Shown: positions 24,481 to 32,032 of the stretch, in pieces
Layout of the letters: every line of letters starts with the position of its first letter
Numbering within the stretch: position 1 is the first letter of the stretch
Origin: an uncultured Bacteroidales bacterium
Lineage (GTDB): Bacteria > Bacteroidota > Bacteroidia > Bacteroidales > Bacteroidaceae
Direction: 5' to 3'
Length of the DNA: 54,661 nt
Assembly: GCA_902774335.1 (NCBI GenBank)
Contig: CACYHW010000015.1
Coordinates: 1-54,661 of the forward strand
Program-made: the position numbers and the translations under genes
The notes under the pieces: model-generated
The model's input: the letters and a program-made list of their open reading frames with translations, nothing else
What the model was told of the DNA's origin: nothing
The model's database searches: none

Positions 24481-25678
24481 ATCTGAATTCTATCAGCACC
24501 GGGTTGCCGTTGCTCTGATTATTGATTTCATCCATGATCTGACGAGCCAGGGGTGACATGGGAACACTCTTGTCGACAATGGCTGAACCGTTGTTCACGA
24601 TGACGGCTACCTGATGGTTGCCGTTGGCTCCGGTGGGATCGATATCAATGTTCAGGCCGGGAATACGCAGATGCCTGTAGACCTTGGTTCCTTTATTGTT
24701 GTGAACCCAGTAGAGGTAGCGGCTCAGTGAGCCGAACTCACCCCCTCTGTTGTTATAGGCTGTCCTGAAACTTACGGTACCGTTGTCAACCATGATATTG
24801 TAGGTAAGGCTGATTGTGGGCGAGCCTCCAAGCATCGATACCATTCTGAGTGCAGTCTCCATCTCCTCTATATCGGCCTCCTCCTTGGCGAACACATCCA
24901 GATACTTCTGGGGAACGAAATCGCGTGCCAGCTGGAACTTGTATACCTCGGTAACCTTCTTGTCATCAAAGGTGACAATCCTGTTCACGTTGCCCGGAAG
25001 GCAGGTTGAACGGTTCTTGGGATTGACAAAGAAGAGCTCGGGATAACCCAGATTCTGCCTTTCGAATGAGCTCTCGCGGTAAAGGATCACACCTTTCTTG
25101 AGGTTACGCTCGTCCCTGTCCACAAGTATCATTGACTCCTTGGGCATGCGAACCTTGTCGTTCTGATATCTGGGAGCATAGTACTCATCGGTCAGATAGC
25201 CAAAGTAGAGCATCTTGTCACCCAGGTTCAGAACGTTCTGGATCATCATGTTAACGTTCTGTCGGCCCTTGTACCTGAAAGTGGTGGCATCGTAAGTGAC
25301 CAGACTTGAATCGTTCTCAATGTAGATGTTGTTGTTGGCTTTGTCGTAGGAAAAATCCTCAATCATATAATACTCACCCTTTCTCAGACCGTCCACAACA
25401 CCGGTCAGCCTGTAATTGTCAAAGCGCATGATCTTATCGGAAAAGCCGTTGCGGGCCAGCATCACCTTGCCGCCGTCCCAGCTCTTTATGCCTCCAATGT
25501 CGTCAATACGTTCGTTCGCTGTAAGAGGGTGAATCTTGAAATCAAATGCGATCTCAGTCAAATCGCCGATATCTGTAATATCATCGGCCGTTATTACTTC
25601 AACTCCTAAATTCTGGGCCGATACTCTGCCGGCCATAACTACTGCCAAAAGGGTCAGTACACAAAAAATCTTTCTCAT
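24473..25678 (-). CDS. Exported protein with predicted beta-propeller fold, unknown function
   Basis: 401 aa with signal peptide MRKIFCVLTLLAVVMAGRVSAQ. Repeated short blade-like segments (GGIKSWDGGKVMLARN, NNIYIENDSSLVTYD, NLGDKMLYFGYLTDEY) suggest a six-bladed propeller of the kind common in exported Bacteroidota proteins. No catalytic motif is recognisable. It may belong to a transcript with its own promoter at 25732-25739 and is convergent with the NUDIX gene. Confidence 0.7.
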   Translation of the reverse strand: MRKIFCVLTLLAVVMAGRVSAQNLGVEVITADDITDIGDLTEIAFDFKIHPLTANERIDDIGGIKSWDGGKVMLARNGFSDKIMRFDNYRLTGVVDGLRKGEYYMIEDFSYDKANNNIYIENDSSLVTYDATTFRYKGRQNVNMMIQNVLNLGDKMLYFGYLTDEYYAPRYQNDKVRMPKESMILVDRDERNLKKGVILYRESSFERQNLGYPELFFVNPKNRSTCLPGNVNRIVTFDDKKVTEVYKFQLARDFVPQKYLDVFAKEEADIEEMETALRMVSMLGGSPTISLTYNIMVDNGTVSFRTAYNNRGGEFGSLSRYLYWVHNNKGTKVYRHLRIPGLNIDIDPTGANGNHQVAVIVNNGSAIVDKSVPMSPLARQIMDEINNQSNGNPVLIEFRFK

Positions 25679-25731
25679 ACTACAAGGATAGCTAATTGGT
25701 TATTACTACTATAAATAAAATCGAGAACGGT

Positions 25732-25739
25732 CAAAGATA
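25732..25739 (-). promoter_or_regulatory. Promoter box of the propeller gene
   Basis: TATCTTTG followed by AC on the minus strand, with about 50 nt of leader to the ATG at 25678. Confidence 0.55.
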
Positions 25740-25755
25740 TGAAAAGAATTTGACA

Positions 25756-27294
25756 TTATAACGAACCCGAGGCACGAAACTCATCCAGCTTCTTGAAACA
25801 GTGTCTGTTAATGATCTCCTCAAGCTCACGGTCAAAGTTATGGCGCACCTCAGTTTCCGGGCCGAAAATAAAGCATTCGCCGTTGTCTCGGGTATACGGA
25901 CGCCACTCCTGCAGACCCTCCACGTTGGGATTTCCGGTGTGTGCAAAGTTGGCCCACGACTGCGCCATACGGTCGGCCAGACGCAGGTCGGACTCCGACG
26001 GATTGGGCAGGTCGCGGCCTGCCAGATGGAGAGTGTTGAAGCAGAAATTCAGCTCGGCGCCGTGTGCCGATATCTGCGTGGAGGGCGATTTCCAGGTAAA
26101 CATATAGTTGTACACCGGCGCTGTCTTGGAGGCCGATGCGGCATCGGCCGTAATTACGGTCTTGGCGCGGAACAGCCAGTCAATGGATGGCAGATCCTGC
26201 GGGATATAGTCCGGCCACGCCTTGGCAAGAGCCTGGGCATAGGCATCGGTCTCATCGCCGAATGTACTGCGAACGGCATCCTTGGCCTGGTCCAGAGTCA
26301 TCACGCGGTTATACTGGCCGCGCTGAAGTTCGTTGAAAGTTGTTCCTATGACAAGGGGAATATCGGCCGATATGGATGCAAAATCAGGCTGGAAAGGCTG
26401 CTGAAGCAGTACATCGCCGTCTGGTACGGGACAGAATCCCCACATGATGGGAGTACCCGGAGTACGTACCAGCCCCTTCTCGGAGAGGGCGCGCTGGCCG
26501 GCCTGATAGAGCCTGTCATACGGTACATCCTTTATGCGGTCGGGCTCGTTGTGGGGTATGCCCAACTGGTCGAGCACCGCCAGGCCAAGCTCCTCGGTCA
26601 TGGACTTATTGTTCACGTTCAGTATCGTGCCGCTCATGATGATAGACTTGTGGTACAGACCTTTGGCCGACGGCATGCACATGAGCGTGCCAACCTTACC
26701 GCCACCTACGCTTTCACCGAATATGGTCACGTTATTGGGGTCACCTCCAAACCTGGAGATATTGTCACGCACCCACTCGAGCGCCTTCACGGCATCCATC
26801 ATGCCCACGTTGCCCGAGTACTTGTACTTGGGATCACCCGTAGCCGACAGATCCAGGAAACCTATGATATTGAGACGGTGGTTGATGCTGACCACTACCA
26901 CATCCTTCTTAGCCAAACCCATTCCCGGGTTCCAGGCCGATGTGCCCGAGTCGAATCCGCCGCCGTGGCACCAAAACATAACCGGCTTCTTGCCCTTGGT
27001 ATCGGTAGTCCAGACGTTCAGCACGCAGCAATCCTCGGCGCTTCCGCGCTGAACCCTGCCGCTCTGCAGCGACTGAGGTCCCCACTCCGTGCAGTCCATC
27101 ACGGTATCCCACTTGGCCACCGGAGCCGGCGGCATGCAGCGCTCCGCATGAGCATACGGAATGCCCTTGAACGCCATAGTCCCCTCCTCGTCGAATCCGC
27201 GCACACGTCCGTTCGTGGTCCTGATTACGTAGGGATCGTTCTGGCAGCAGGCCAGGATAGGGATTATAGAGAGAAGATAGAGAATCCTTTTCAT
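25756..27294 (-). CDS. Type B carboxylesterase (lipoprotein)
   Basis: 512 aa, alpha/beta hydrolase of the carboxylesterase/para-nitrobenzyl esterase family. A lipoprotein signal ends in ILAC (Cys16). The nucleophile elbow reads FGESVGGG, with Val replacing the usual Ala of GESAGG. The oxyanion HGGGFDSG and catalytic His in AHGAELNF are present. Substrate unknown; an exported esterase may deacylate glycans or xenobiotics. No clear promoter is seen upstream. A 501-codon frame runs antisense over it (25801-27306), a by-product of codon usage. Confidence 0.9.
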   Translation of the reverse strand: MKRILYLLSIIPILACCQNDPYVIRTTNGRVRGFDEEGTMAFKGIPYAHAERCMPPAPVAKWDTVMDCTEWGPQSLQSGRVQRGSAEDCCVLNVWTTDTKGKKPVMFWCHGGGFDSGTSAWNPGMGLAKKDVVVVSINHRLNIIGFLDLSATGDPKYKYSGNVGMMDAVKALEWVRDNISRFGGDPNNVTIFGESVGGGKVGTLMCMPSAKGLYHKSIIMSGTILNVNNKSMTEELGLAVLDQLGIPHNEPDRIKDVPYDRLYQAGQRALSEKGLVRTPGTPIMWGFCPVPDGDVLLQQPFQPDFASISADIPLVIGTTFNELQRGQYNRVMTLDQAKDAVRSTFGDETDAYAQALAKAWPDYIPQDLPSIDWLFRAKTVITADAASASKTAPVYNYMFTWKSPSTQISAHGAELNFCFNTLHLAGRDLPNPSESDLRLADRMAQSWANFAHTGNPNVEGLQEWRPYTRDNGECFIFGPETEVRHNFDRELEEIINRHCFKKLDEFRASGSL

Positions 27295-27315
27295 ATTAAT
27301 AATTAATATCGCTAA

Positions 27316-27380
27316 AAATCCGAAGGATCCGGCCGGAGGCCGGCAAGCGACCTTAGGAAGCGCGTTTGCATAAGCAAACT
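27316..27380. repeat. Palindrome-rich intergenic stretch
   Basis: Between esterase and ettA the DNA carries GGCCGGAGGCCGGC (about 27331-27344) and GTTTGCATAAGCAAAC (27364-27379; 6-bp arms, 4-nt loop). No ORF is apparent. The role is unknown; possibly a small repeat insertion. Confidence 0.35.
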
Positions 27381-27390
27381 AAAATGATGT

Positions 27391-27456
27391 CGAAAAACAG
27401 GAACCGAAGGGAATACATTACTGCAACTTGCGGTAATGTATTCTTTTCGGTTCCTG
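27391..27456 (-). terminator. ettA terminator built partly from coding sequence
   Basis: CAGGAACCGAA (27398-27408) pairs with TTCGGTTCCTG (27446-27456), and AATACATTAC (27412-27421) with GTAATGTATT (27433-27442). The three positions between them pair by GU, GU and GC, giving a 24-bp stem with an 11-nt loop. On the minus strand a TTTTT run follows. The ettA stop (27418-27420) lies inside the stem, so the last codons of ettA form the 5' arm. Confidence 0.8.
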
Positions 27457-29112
27457 GTAACCAAGCTGCTTGATCTTGTAGTCCTCGTAGTCGGAGTAAG
27501 AGCCCTCATAGAAGACAACCTTGGAGTCACCCTCAAAGCTGAGGATGTGAGTGCAGATACGGTCCAGGAACCAGCGGTCGTGTGATACGACAACTGCGCA
27601 ACCGGCAAAGTCCTCCAGACCCTCCTCGAGAGCACGCAGGGTGTTCACATCGATATCGTTGGTAGGCTCATCGAGCAGGAGCACATTGCCCTCCTCCTTG
27701 AGCGCCATAGCCAGCTGCAGACGGTTACGCTCACCGCCGGACAGCACGCCGCACTTCTTCTCCTGATCGGCTCCGGTAAAGTTGAAACGGCCCAGATAGG
27801 CGCGTGCGTTCACGTCGCGTCCGCCCATACGGATTATCTCGTTGCCGCCGCTCACCACCTGATATACGCTCTTTTCAGGGTCTATATCCTTGTGCTGCTG
27901 GTCAACATATGCAATCTTGACGGTCTCACCTATCTCGAAAGTACCGGCATCCACCTTTTCGAGACCCATAATCAGGCGGAACAGAGTGGTCTTACCTGCA
28001 CCGTTGGGACCGATGACACCGACAATGCCGTTTGGCGGAAGAGCAAAGTTCAGGTCATCAAAGAGCAGCTTGTCGCCGAATGCCTTGGCTACGCCCTTTG
28101 CCTCGATAACCTTGTTACCCAGACGCGGACCGTTGGGGATGAATATCTCCAGCTTCTCCTCCTTGGCCTTTACATCCTCGTTTATAAGTTTGTCGTAAGA
28201 GTTCAGACGGGCCTTACCCTTGGCCTGACGTGCCTTGGGAGCCATGCGTACCCACTCCAGCTCGCGCTCCAGGGTCTTGCGGCGCTTGGAAGCCTGCTTC
28301 TCCTCCTGGGCCAGACGCTGTGACTTCTGCTCCAGCCATCCGGAGTAGTTGCCCTTCCATGGAATACCCTCGCCGCGGTCCAGCTCAAGAATCCAGCCGG
28401 CCACGTTATCAAGGAAGTATCGGTCGTGAGTTACTGCGATTACAGTACCTGCATACTGGTTCAGGTGTTGCTCCAGCCACTGGATACTCTCGGCATCCAG
28501 GTGGTTGGTAGGCTCGTCCAGCAGCAGGATGTCGGGCTGCTGAAGGAGCAGACGGCACAGAGCCACGCGGCGGCGCTCACCACCGGACAGCACGCCGGCC
28601 TTCTGATCCTCGGGCGGACAGCGCAGCGCATCCATGGCCTGCTCCAGACGGTTATCGATGTTCCATGCATCGGTCGCATCAATCATATCCTGAAGCTCGG
28701 CCTGACGTGCCATCAGCGCATCCATCTTGTCCTGATCCTCATAATATTCCGGGAGCTCAAACTTGTGATTTACCTCATCATACTCCTTCAGGGTATCATA
28801 AATCTGCTGAACACCCTCCATCACGATCTCCTTGACCGTCTTGTTGGGATCCAGCTCCGGCTCCTGCGGCAGATAACCCACGCTGTAACCCGGACTGAAC
28901 ACCACCTGTCCCTGGTAGCTCTTCTCAATACCTGCAATTATCTTGAGCAGAGTGGATTTACCGCTACCGTTAAGACCGATGATACCGATCTTGGCACCGT
29001 AAAAGAAACTAAGGTATATGTCCTTGAGAACCTGTTTGTTATTCTGGAAGGCCTTGCTCACGCCCACCATGGAGAAAATAATCTTCTTGTCGTCTACTGT
29101 TGTCTGTGCCAT
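27418..29112 (-). CDS. ettA: Energy-dependent translational throttle protein (ABC-F)
   Basis: 564 aa, two ABC domains on one chain with no membrane helices. Walker A sites read GLNGSGKST and GPNGAGKTT; both ABC signatures are LSGGERRR and LSGGERNR; Walker B sites DILLLDEPTN and NVLLLDEPTND. The length and the EttA-type linker (KQASKRRKTLERELEWVRM) match EttA, which binds the ribosomal E site and gates the first elongation steps by ATP/ADP level. An upstream in-frame ATG at 29133 lies in the promoter (29131-29138), so 29112 is taken. Confidence 0.95.
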   Translation of the reverse strand: MAQTTVDDKKIIFSMVGVSKAFQNNKQVLKDIYLSFFYGAKIGIIGLNGSGKSTLLKIIAGIEKSYQGQVVFSPGYSVGYLPQEPELDPNKTVKEIVMEGVQQIYDTLKEYDEVNHKFELPEYYEDQDKMDALMARQAELQDMIDATDAWNIDNRLEQAMDALRCPPEDQKAGVLSGGERRRVALCRLLLQQPDILLLDEPTNHLDAESIQWLEQHLNQYAGTVIAVTHDRYFLDNVAGWILELDRGEGIPWKGNYSGWLEQKSQRLAQEEKQASKRRKTLERELEWVRMAPKARQAKGKARLNSYDKLINEDVKAKEEKLEIFIPNGPRLGNKVIEAKGVAKAFGDKLLFDDLNFALPPNGIVGVIGPNGAGKTTLFRLIMGLEKVDAGTFEIGETVKIAYVDQQHKDIDPEKSVYQVVSGGNEIIRMGGRDVNARAYLGRFNFTGADQEKKCGVLSGGERNRLQLAMALKEEGNVLLLDEPTNDIDVNTLRALEEGLEDFAGCAVVVSHDRWFLDRICTHILSFEGDSKVVFYEGSYSDYEDYKIKQLGYQEPKRIHYRKLQ

Positions 29113-29130
29113 TTTGTGATTGTTTGTGTG

Positions 29131-29138
29131 CAAAGATA
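29131..29138 (-). promoter_or_regulatory. ettA promoter box
   Basis: TATCTTTG followed by CAC on the minus strand; leader about 15 nt. Separated by only 2 bp from the divergent box at 29141. Confidence 0.65.
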
Positions 29139-29140
29139 GT

Positions 29141-29148
29141 TATATTTG
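29141..29148 (+). promoter_or_regulatory. Potassium channel promoter box
   Basis: TATATTTG followed by CAG on the plus strand; leader about 21 nt to the ATG at 29173. Each divergent promoter needs its -33 contacts inside the other's start region, so simultaneous use seems impossible. Confidence 0.65.
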
Positions 29149-29172
29149 CAGTCACTCCCAATTCAAAACGTT

Positions 29173-29904
29173 ATGAGAAGACGTCTTTACACCATAGTTG
29201 AGCAGGGCCGCGACAACGACTGGGTCAGCTACATATACGATTTCATCATCCTTACCGCCATTACCGCCAGCATAATACCTCTTATGTTTGTCGACACCTA
29301 CCCTGTTTTCGACAAGATAGAAAAGGTAGCCGTGTCGCTCCTGATAGTGGACTATCTGCTGCGCTGGCTTACGGCCGATTACATTGTGGGCAAGGGCAAA
29401 TGGTCGTTCCTGCTCTACCCCTTCACCGGATGGGCCATCATTGATTTCCTGGCCATACTGCCCGGTCTGAACATACTGGGACAGGGATTCAAGATATTCA
29501 GGATATCACGTCTGCTCAGGATTCTCAGGCTCTTCAAGTTTATCCGTTACTCCAAGAACATAAAGATACTGGGCAATGTGATCAAGCGTGAAAAGACCAT
29601 ACTCTTGACCGTACTCGGAATAGCCATATTCTACATATTCATATCGGCCCTGATCATGTTCAACGCCGAGCCGCACATCAACCCCGAAACAGGGCAGGCT
29701 ACCTTCCAGAACTTCTTTGACGCGCTGTACTGGGCCACGGTAACCCTGACCACCGTGGGCTACGGCGACGTTACCCCCGTGACCGACATAGGCAGGCTCA
29801 TAAGTATGGTTTCATCCCTGTTCGGTGTGGCAATCATTGCACTCCCCAGCGGTGTCATAACAGCCGCCTACATAGAGGAGTTGCGCGCCCTGAAGAAGGA
29901 CTGA
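29173..29904 (+). CDS. Voltage-gated K+ channel-like protein (Kv/KvAP type)
   Basis: 243-aa six-helix membrane protein. A basic S4-like segment RISRLLRILRLFKFIRYSK precedes the pore, which has the selectivity filter TTVGYGDVTP. It is predicted to conduct K+ across the inner membrane. A frame opening at 29146 overlaps the promoter and is not used. No cytoplasmic RCK domain is present. Confidence 0.92.
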   Translation: MRRRLYTIVEQGRDNDWVSYIYDFIILTAITASIIPLMFVDTYPVFDKIEKVAVSLLIVDYLLRWLTADYIVGKGKWSFLLYPFTGWAIIDFLAILPGLNILGQGFKIFRISRLLRILRLFKFIRYSKNIKILGNVIKREKTILLTVLGIAIFYIFISALIMFNAEPHINPETGQATFQNFFDALYWATVTLTTVGYGDVTPVTDIGRLISMVSSLFGVAIIALPSGVITAAYIEELRALKKD

Positions 29905-29970
29905 GTACTCAGATCAGAGTATTTTTCAAAAAAAAGCGACTGCAACATTACAACGGAACAAAATGTTATT

Positions 29971-29978
29971 TACCTTTG
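29971..29978 (+). promoter_or_regulatory. Promoter box of the aromatic amino acid operon
   Basis: TACCTTTG followed by CGG. The predicted start near 29982 leaves only about 6 nt before the leader-peptide ATG and about 165 nt before the first structural gene. No convincing -33 TTTG is seen. Confidence 0.7.
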
Positions 29979-29987
29979 CGGCTGAAT

Positions 29988-30047
29988 ATGAAAGCAACCA
30001 GCGCATACTTTTATTACTTTTGGTTTACCAGACAGTTTGCCGGGTAA
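29988..30047 (+). CDS. Aromatic-rich leader peptide of the aro operon (19 aa)
   Basis: The ORF encodes MKATSAYFYYFWFTRQFAG and stop. Seven consecutive codons (30006-30026: TAC TTT TAT TAC TTT TGG TTT) specify Tyr, Phe or Trp, and another Phe follows at 30036-30038. The operon it precedes makes the precursors of exactly these three amino acids. The final codons GCC GGG and the stop carry CCGGG (30040-30044), complementary to the 5' arm of the terminator downstream. This is the composition and placement of an attenuator leader peptide. Translation would begin nearly at the 5' end of the RNA, with no Shine-Dalgarno sequence. Confidence 0.85.
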   Translation: MKATSAYFYYFWFTRQFAG

Positions 30048-30088
30048 TTTGTTGTATGCATACAAATAAGGAATAACAGAGAGCCCGG
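30040..30088 (+). promoter_or_regulatory. Candidate antiterminator of the aro attenuator
   Basis: CCGGG (30040-30044) is exactly complementary to CCCGG (30084-30088), plus a wobble pair T30045-G30083. Between them the palindrome TTGTATGCATACAA (30052-30065) can fold into a short hairpin and bring the partners together. Pairing would remove the 5' arm of the terminator. A ribosome stalled on the aromatic codons leaves CCGGG free; one that reaches the stop codon covers it. Confidence 0.7.
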
Positions 30089-30112
30089 ATCAATGATTCG
30101 GGTTCTTTTGTT
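30078..30112 (+). terminator. Attenuator terminator of the aro operon
   Basis: AGAGCCCGGAT (30080-30090) pairs with ATTCGGGTTCT (30096-30106): 11 bp including two G-U pairs, loop CAATG, followed by TTTTGTT. It lies 31 nt after the leader-peptide stop and 35 nt before the DAHP synthase ATG, inside the transcript from 29971, so it is positioned to attenuate rather than to end an upstream gene. Confidence 0.85.
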
Positions 30113-30146
30113 AATATACGGTTTGAAGAAATAAAAACATAACGAT

Positions 30147-31157
30147 ATGATAGCAGTACTTAAAGCAGGAGTCTCAGAGACTCAAAAGAAAAACCTTATC
30201 AACTGGATCAAAGGCCAGGGCGTAGGCGTACACATCTCGGAAGGTCAGTTCCAGACAGTAATAGGTCTTATCGGCGATACCAGCCGTATCGATCCCGACC
30301 TGCTGAGCGGCCTTGACATCATTGAGAGCGTAACCCGCATCAGCGAGCCCTTCAAGTGTGCCAACCGCCGTTTCCACCCGGCCGATACCGTAGTAGAGAT
30401 AGGTGAGGGTGAGAACAAGGTCAAGATTGGCGGCGGCAACTTTGCCATGATTGCCGGTCCCTGCTCGGTTGAGTCCGAGGAACAGATAACCGATATAGCC
30501 AAGGCCGTCAAGGCATCGGGCGCAACACTGCTTCGCGGCGGCGCATTCAAGCCCCGCACCAGCCCGTATGATTTCCAGGGAATGGGTGCCGACGGTCTGG
30601 AACTGCTGCGCAAGGCACGTAAGGCTACCGGCCTGCCAATCGTCACCGAGATCATGAGCGAGCGTCACCTGGAACTTTTTGAGGACGTAGACATGCTTCA
30701 GGTAGGCGCACGCAACATGCAGAACTTTGAGCTGCTCAAGGCACTGGGACGTACCCGCAAGCCTATCCTGCTCAAGCGCGGCATAGCCAGCACCATCAAG
30801 GAGTGGCTCATGAGCGCCGAGTATATCATGGCCGGAGGTAATGAGAACATCGTACTGTGCGAGCGCGGTATCCGCAGCTATGACACATACACCCGTAACG
30901 TGCTTGACCTCTCCGCCATACCGGTAGTAAAGGAGCTGTCTCATCTGCCCATCATAGTAGATCCCAGCCATGCCACCGGCAAGTCACGTCTGGTTCCCTC
31001 CATGTCACTCGCTGCAGTGGCTGCCGGCGCCGACGGTCTTATCATCGAGGTACACAACGACCCCATCCACGCTCTCTGCGACGGAGCCCAGTCACTTACT
31101 CCGGAGCAGTTTGATGAGGTTGCAAAGAAGGTAATGGCACTCAAGCAGATTATTTAA
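30147..31157 (+). CDS. aroF: DAHP synthase, type I-beta with N-terminal ferredoxin-like regulatory domain
   Basis: 336 aa. First step of the shikimate pathway: PEP plus erythrose 4-phosphate to DAHP. Residues 1-75 (MIAVLKAGVSETQKKN onward) form the ferredoxin-like domain known for allosteric control in the Thermotoga-type enzyme; the catalytic barrel carries AGPCSVES, LRGGAFKPRTSPYDFQG, KRGIASTIKEWL and DPSHATGK. It heads the six-gene operon behind the aromatic leader. Heptamer repeats begin at its stop codon. Confidence 0.96.
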   Translation: MIAVLKAGVSETQKKNLINWIKGQGVGVHISEGQFQTVIGLIGDTSRIDPDLLSGLDIIESVTRISEPFKCANRRFHPADTVVEIGEGENKVKIGGGNFAMIAGPCSVESEEQITDIAKAVKASGATLLRGGAFKPRTSPYDFQGMGADGLELLRKARKATGLPIVTEIMSERHLELFEDVDMLQVGARNMQNFELLKALGRTRKPILLKRGIASTIKEWLMSAEYIMAGGNENIVLCERGIRSYDTYTRNVLDLSAIPVVKELSHLPIIVDPSHATGKSRLVPSMSLAAVAAGADGLIIEVHNDPIHALCDGAQSLTPEQFDEVAKKVMALKQII

Positions 31158-31180
31158 TTGAGAATTGAAAATTGAGAATT
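31156..31180. repeat. Heptanucleotide tandem repeat (AATTGAR) after the DAHP synthase gene
   Basis: AATTGAG, AATTGAA, AATTGAG and AATT follow each other from 31156. The first unit includes part of the TAA stop (31155-31157). The same heptamer occurs at 45513-45544 and, inverted, at 45612-45643. The array sits inside the operon and does not form a terminator. Confidence 0.75.
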
Positions 31181-31199
31181 AATACTCAGAGAATTCACG

Positions 31200-32030
31200 A
31201 TGATTGTAGGAGTAGTTGGACTAGGGTTGATTGGCGGATCGCTGGCCAAGACATATCATGAGGCCGGCTGGACCGTCTACGGTTATGACCTTAACGAGTC
31301 GGTAAGCCGTTTTGCCGAGCTGGAGGGTACGCTCACCGCAGTGCTCGACAACAAGAACATAAAGAAATGTGACCTTATCCATATAGCCGTCACTCCCGAT
31401 GCCGCATGCAACTGGCTCGAGCAGCACGGCTCCGAGATTGCCAAGACCACAATGGTCATTGACGACTGCGGAACCAAGCGCAAGGTGGTGGAGTGCGGCA
31501 TGCGCGTTGCAGCGCAGTACGGATTCACCTATGCCGGCGGACACCCCATGGCAGGAACTCACCTGTCGGGCTACAAGAACTCCCGTGCCACCATGTTCCT
31601 GAACGCATCCATGATCATCGTACCCCCTACACACGATGACATCCTGCTTCTGGACCGTATCAAGAGCCTGCTGGAACCCATGCAGCTCAAGCGCGTGGTG
31701 TTTACATCGGCCAATGACCACGACAGCATGATTGCATTCACCTCGCAGCTGCCCCACGTGGTATCCAACGCCTTCATCAAGAGCCCGTCGGCCCAGCAGC
31801 ACAAGGGCTACAGCGCAGGCAGCTTCCGCGACCTTACACGCGTAGCCTGGTTAAACGAGAATATGTGGACAGAGCTGTTCCTTGAGAACAAGGACAACCT
31901 TCTGCGCGAGATACATACCCTGATAAACAACCTCACACAGTACGCCGATGCCATGGAGGCCGATGACGCCACGGCATTGTGCGCACTGTTACGTGACGGA
32001 CGCATTGCAAAGGAACTTTCAGACAAGTAA
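31200..32030 (+). CDS. tyrA: Prephenate dehydrogenase
   Basis: 276 aa. NAD-dependent oxidative decarboxylation of prephenate on the tyrosine branch. The Rossmann motif GLGLIGGSLA opens the protein; conserved catalytic text GGHPMAGTH and the later GYSAGSFRDLTRVA are present. No ACT domain follows, so feedback by tyrosine must act otherwise, possibly through the leader. The aroB gene starts 2 nt after its stop. Confidence 0.95.
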   Translation: MIVGVVGLGLIGGSLAKTYHEAGWTVYGYDLNESVSRFAELEGTLTAVLDNKNIKKCDLIHIAVTPDAACNWLEQHGSEIAKTTMVIDDCGTKRKVVECGMRVAAQYGFTYAGGHPMAGTHLSGYKNSRATMFLNASMIIVPPTHDDILLLDRIKSLLEPMQLKRVVFTSANDHDSMIAFTSQLPHVVSNAFIKSPSAQQHKGYSAGSFRDLTRVAWLNENMWTELFLENKDNLLREIHTLINNLTQYADAMEADDATALCALLRDGRIAKELSDK

Positions 32031-32032
32031 TT

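Noticed and set aside
25801-27306. 501-codon open frame antisense to the carboxylesterase
   Set aside because: It mirrors the esterase codons; no promoter, no recognisable domain, and the esterase motifs (GESVGGG, AHGAEL) are clear on the other strand.
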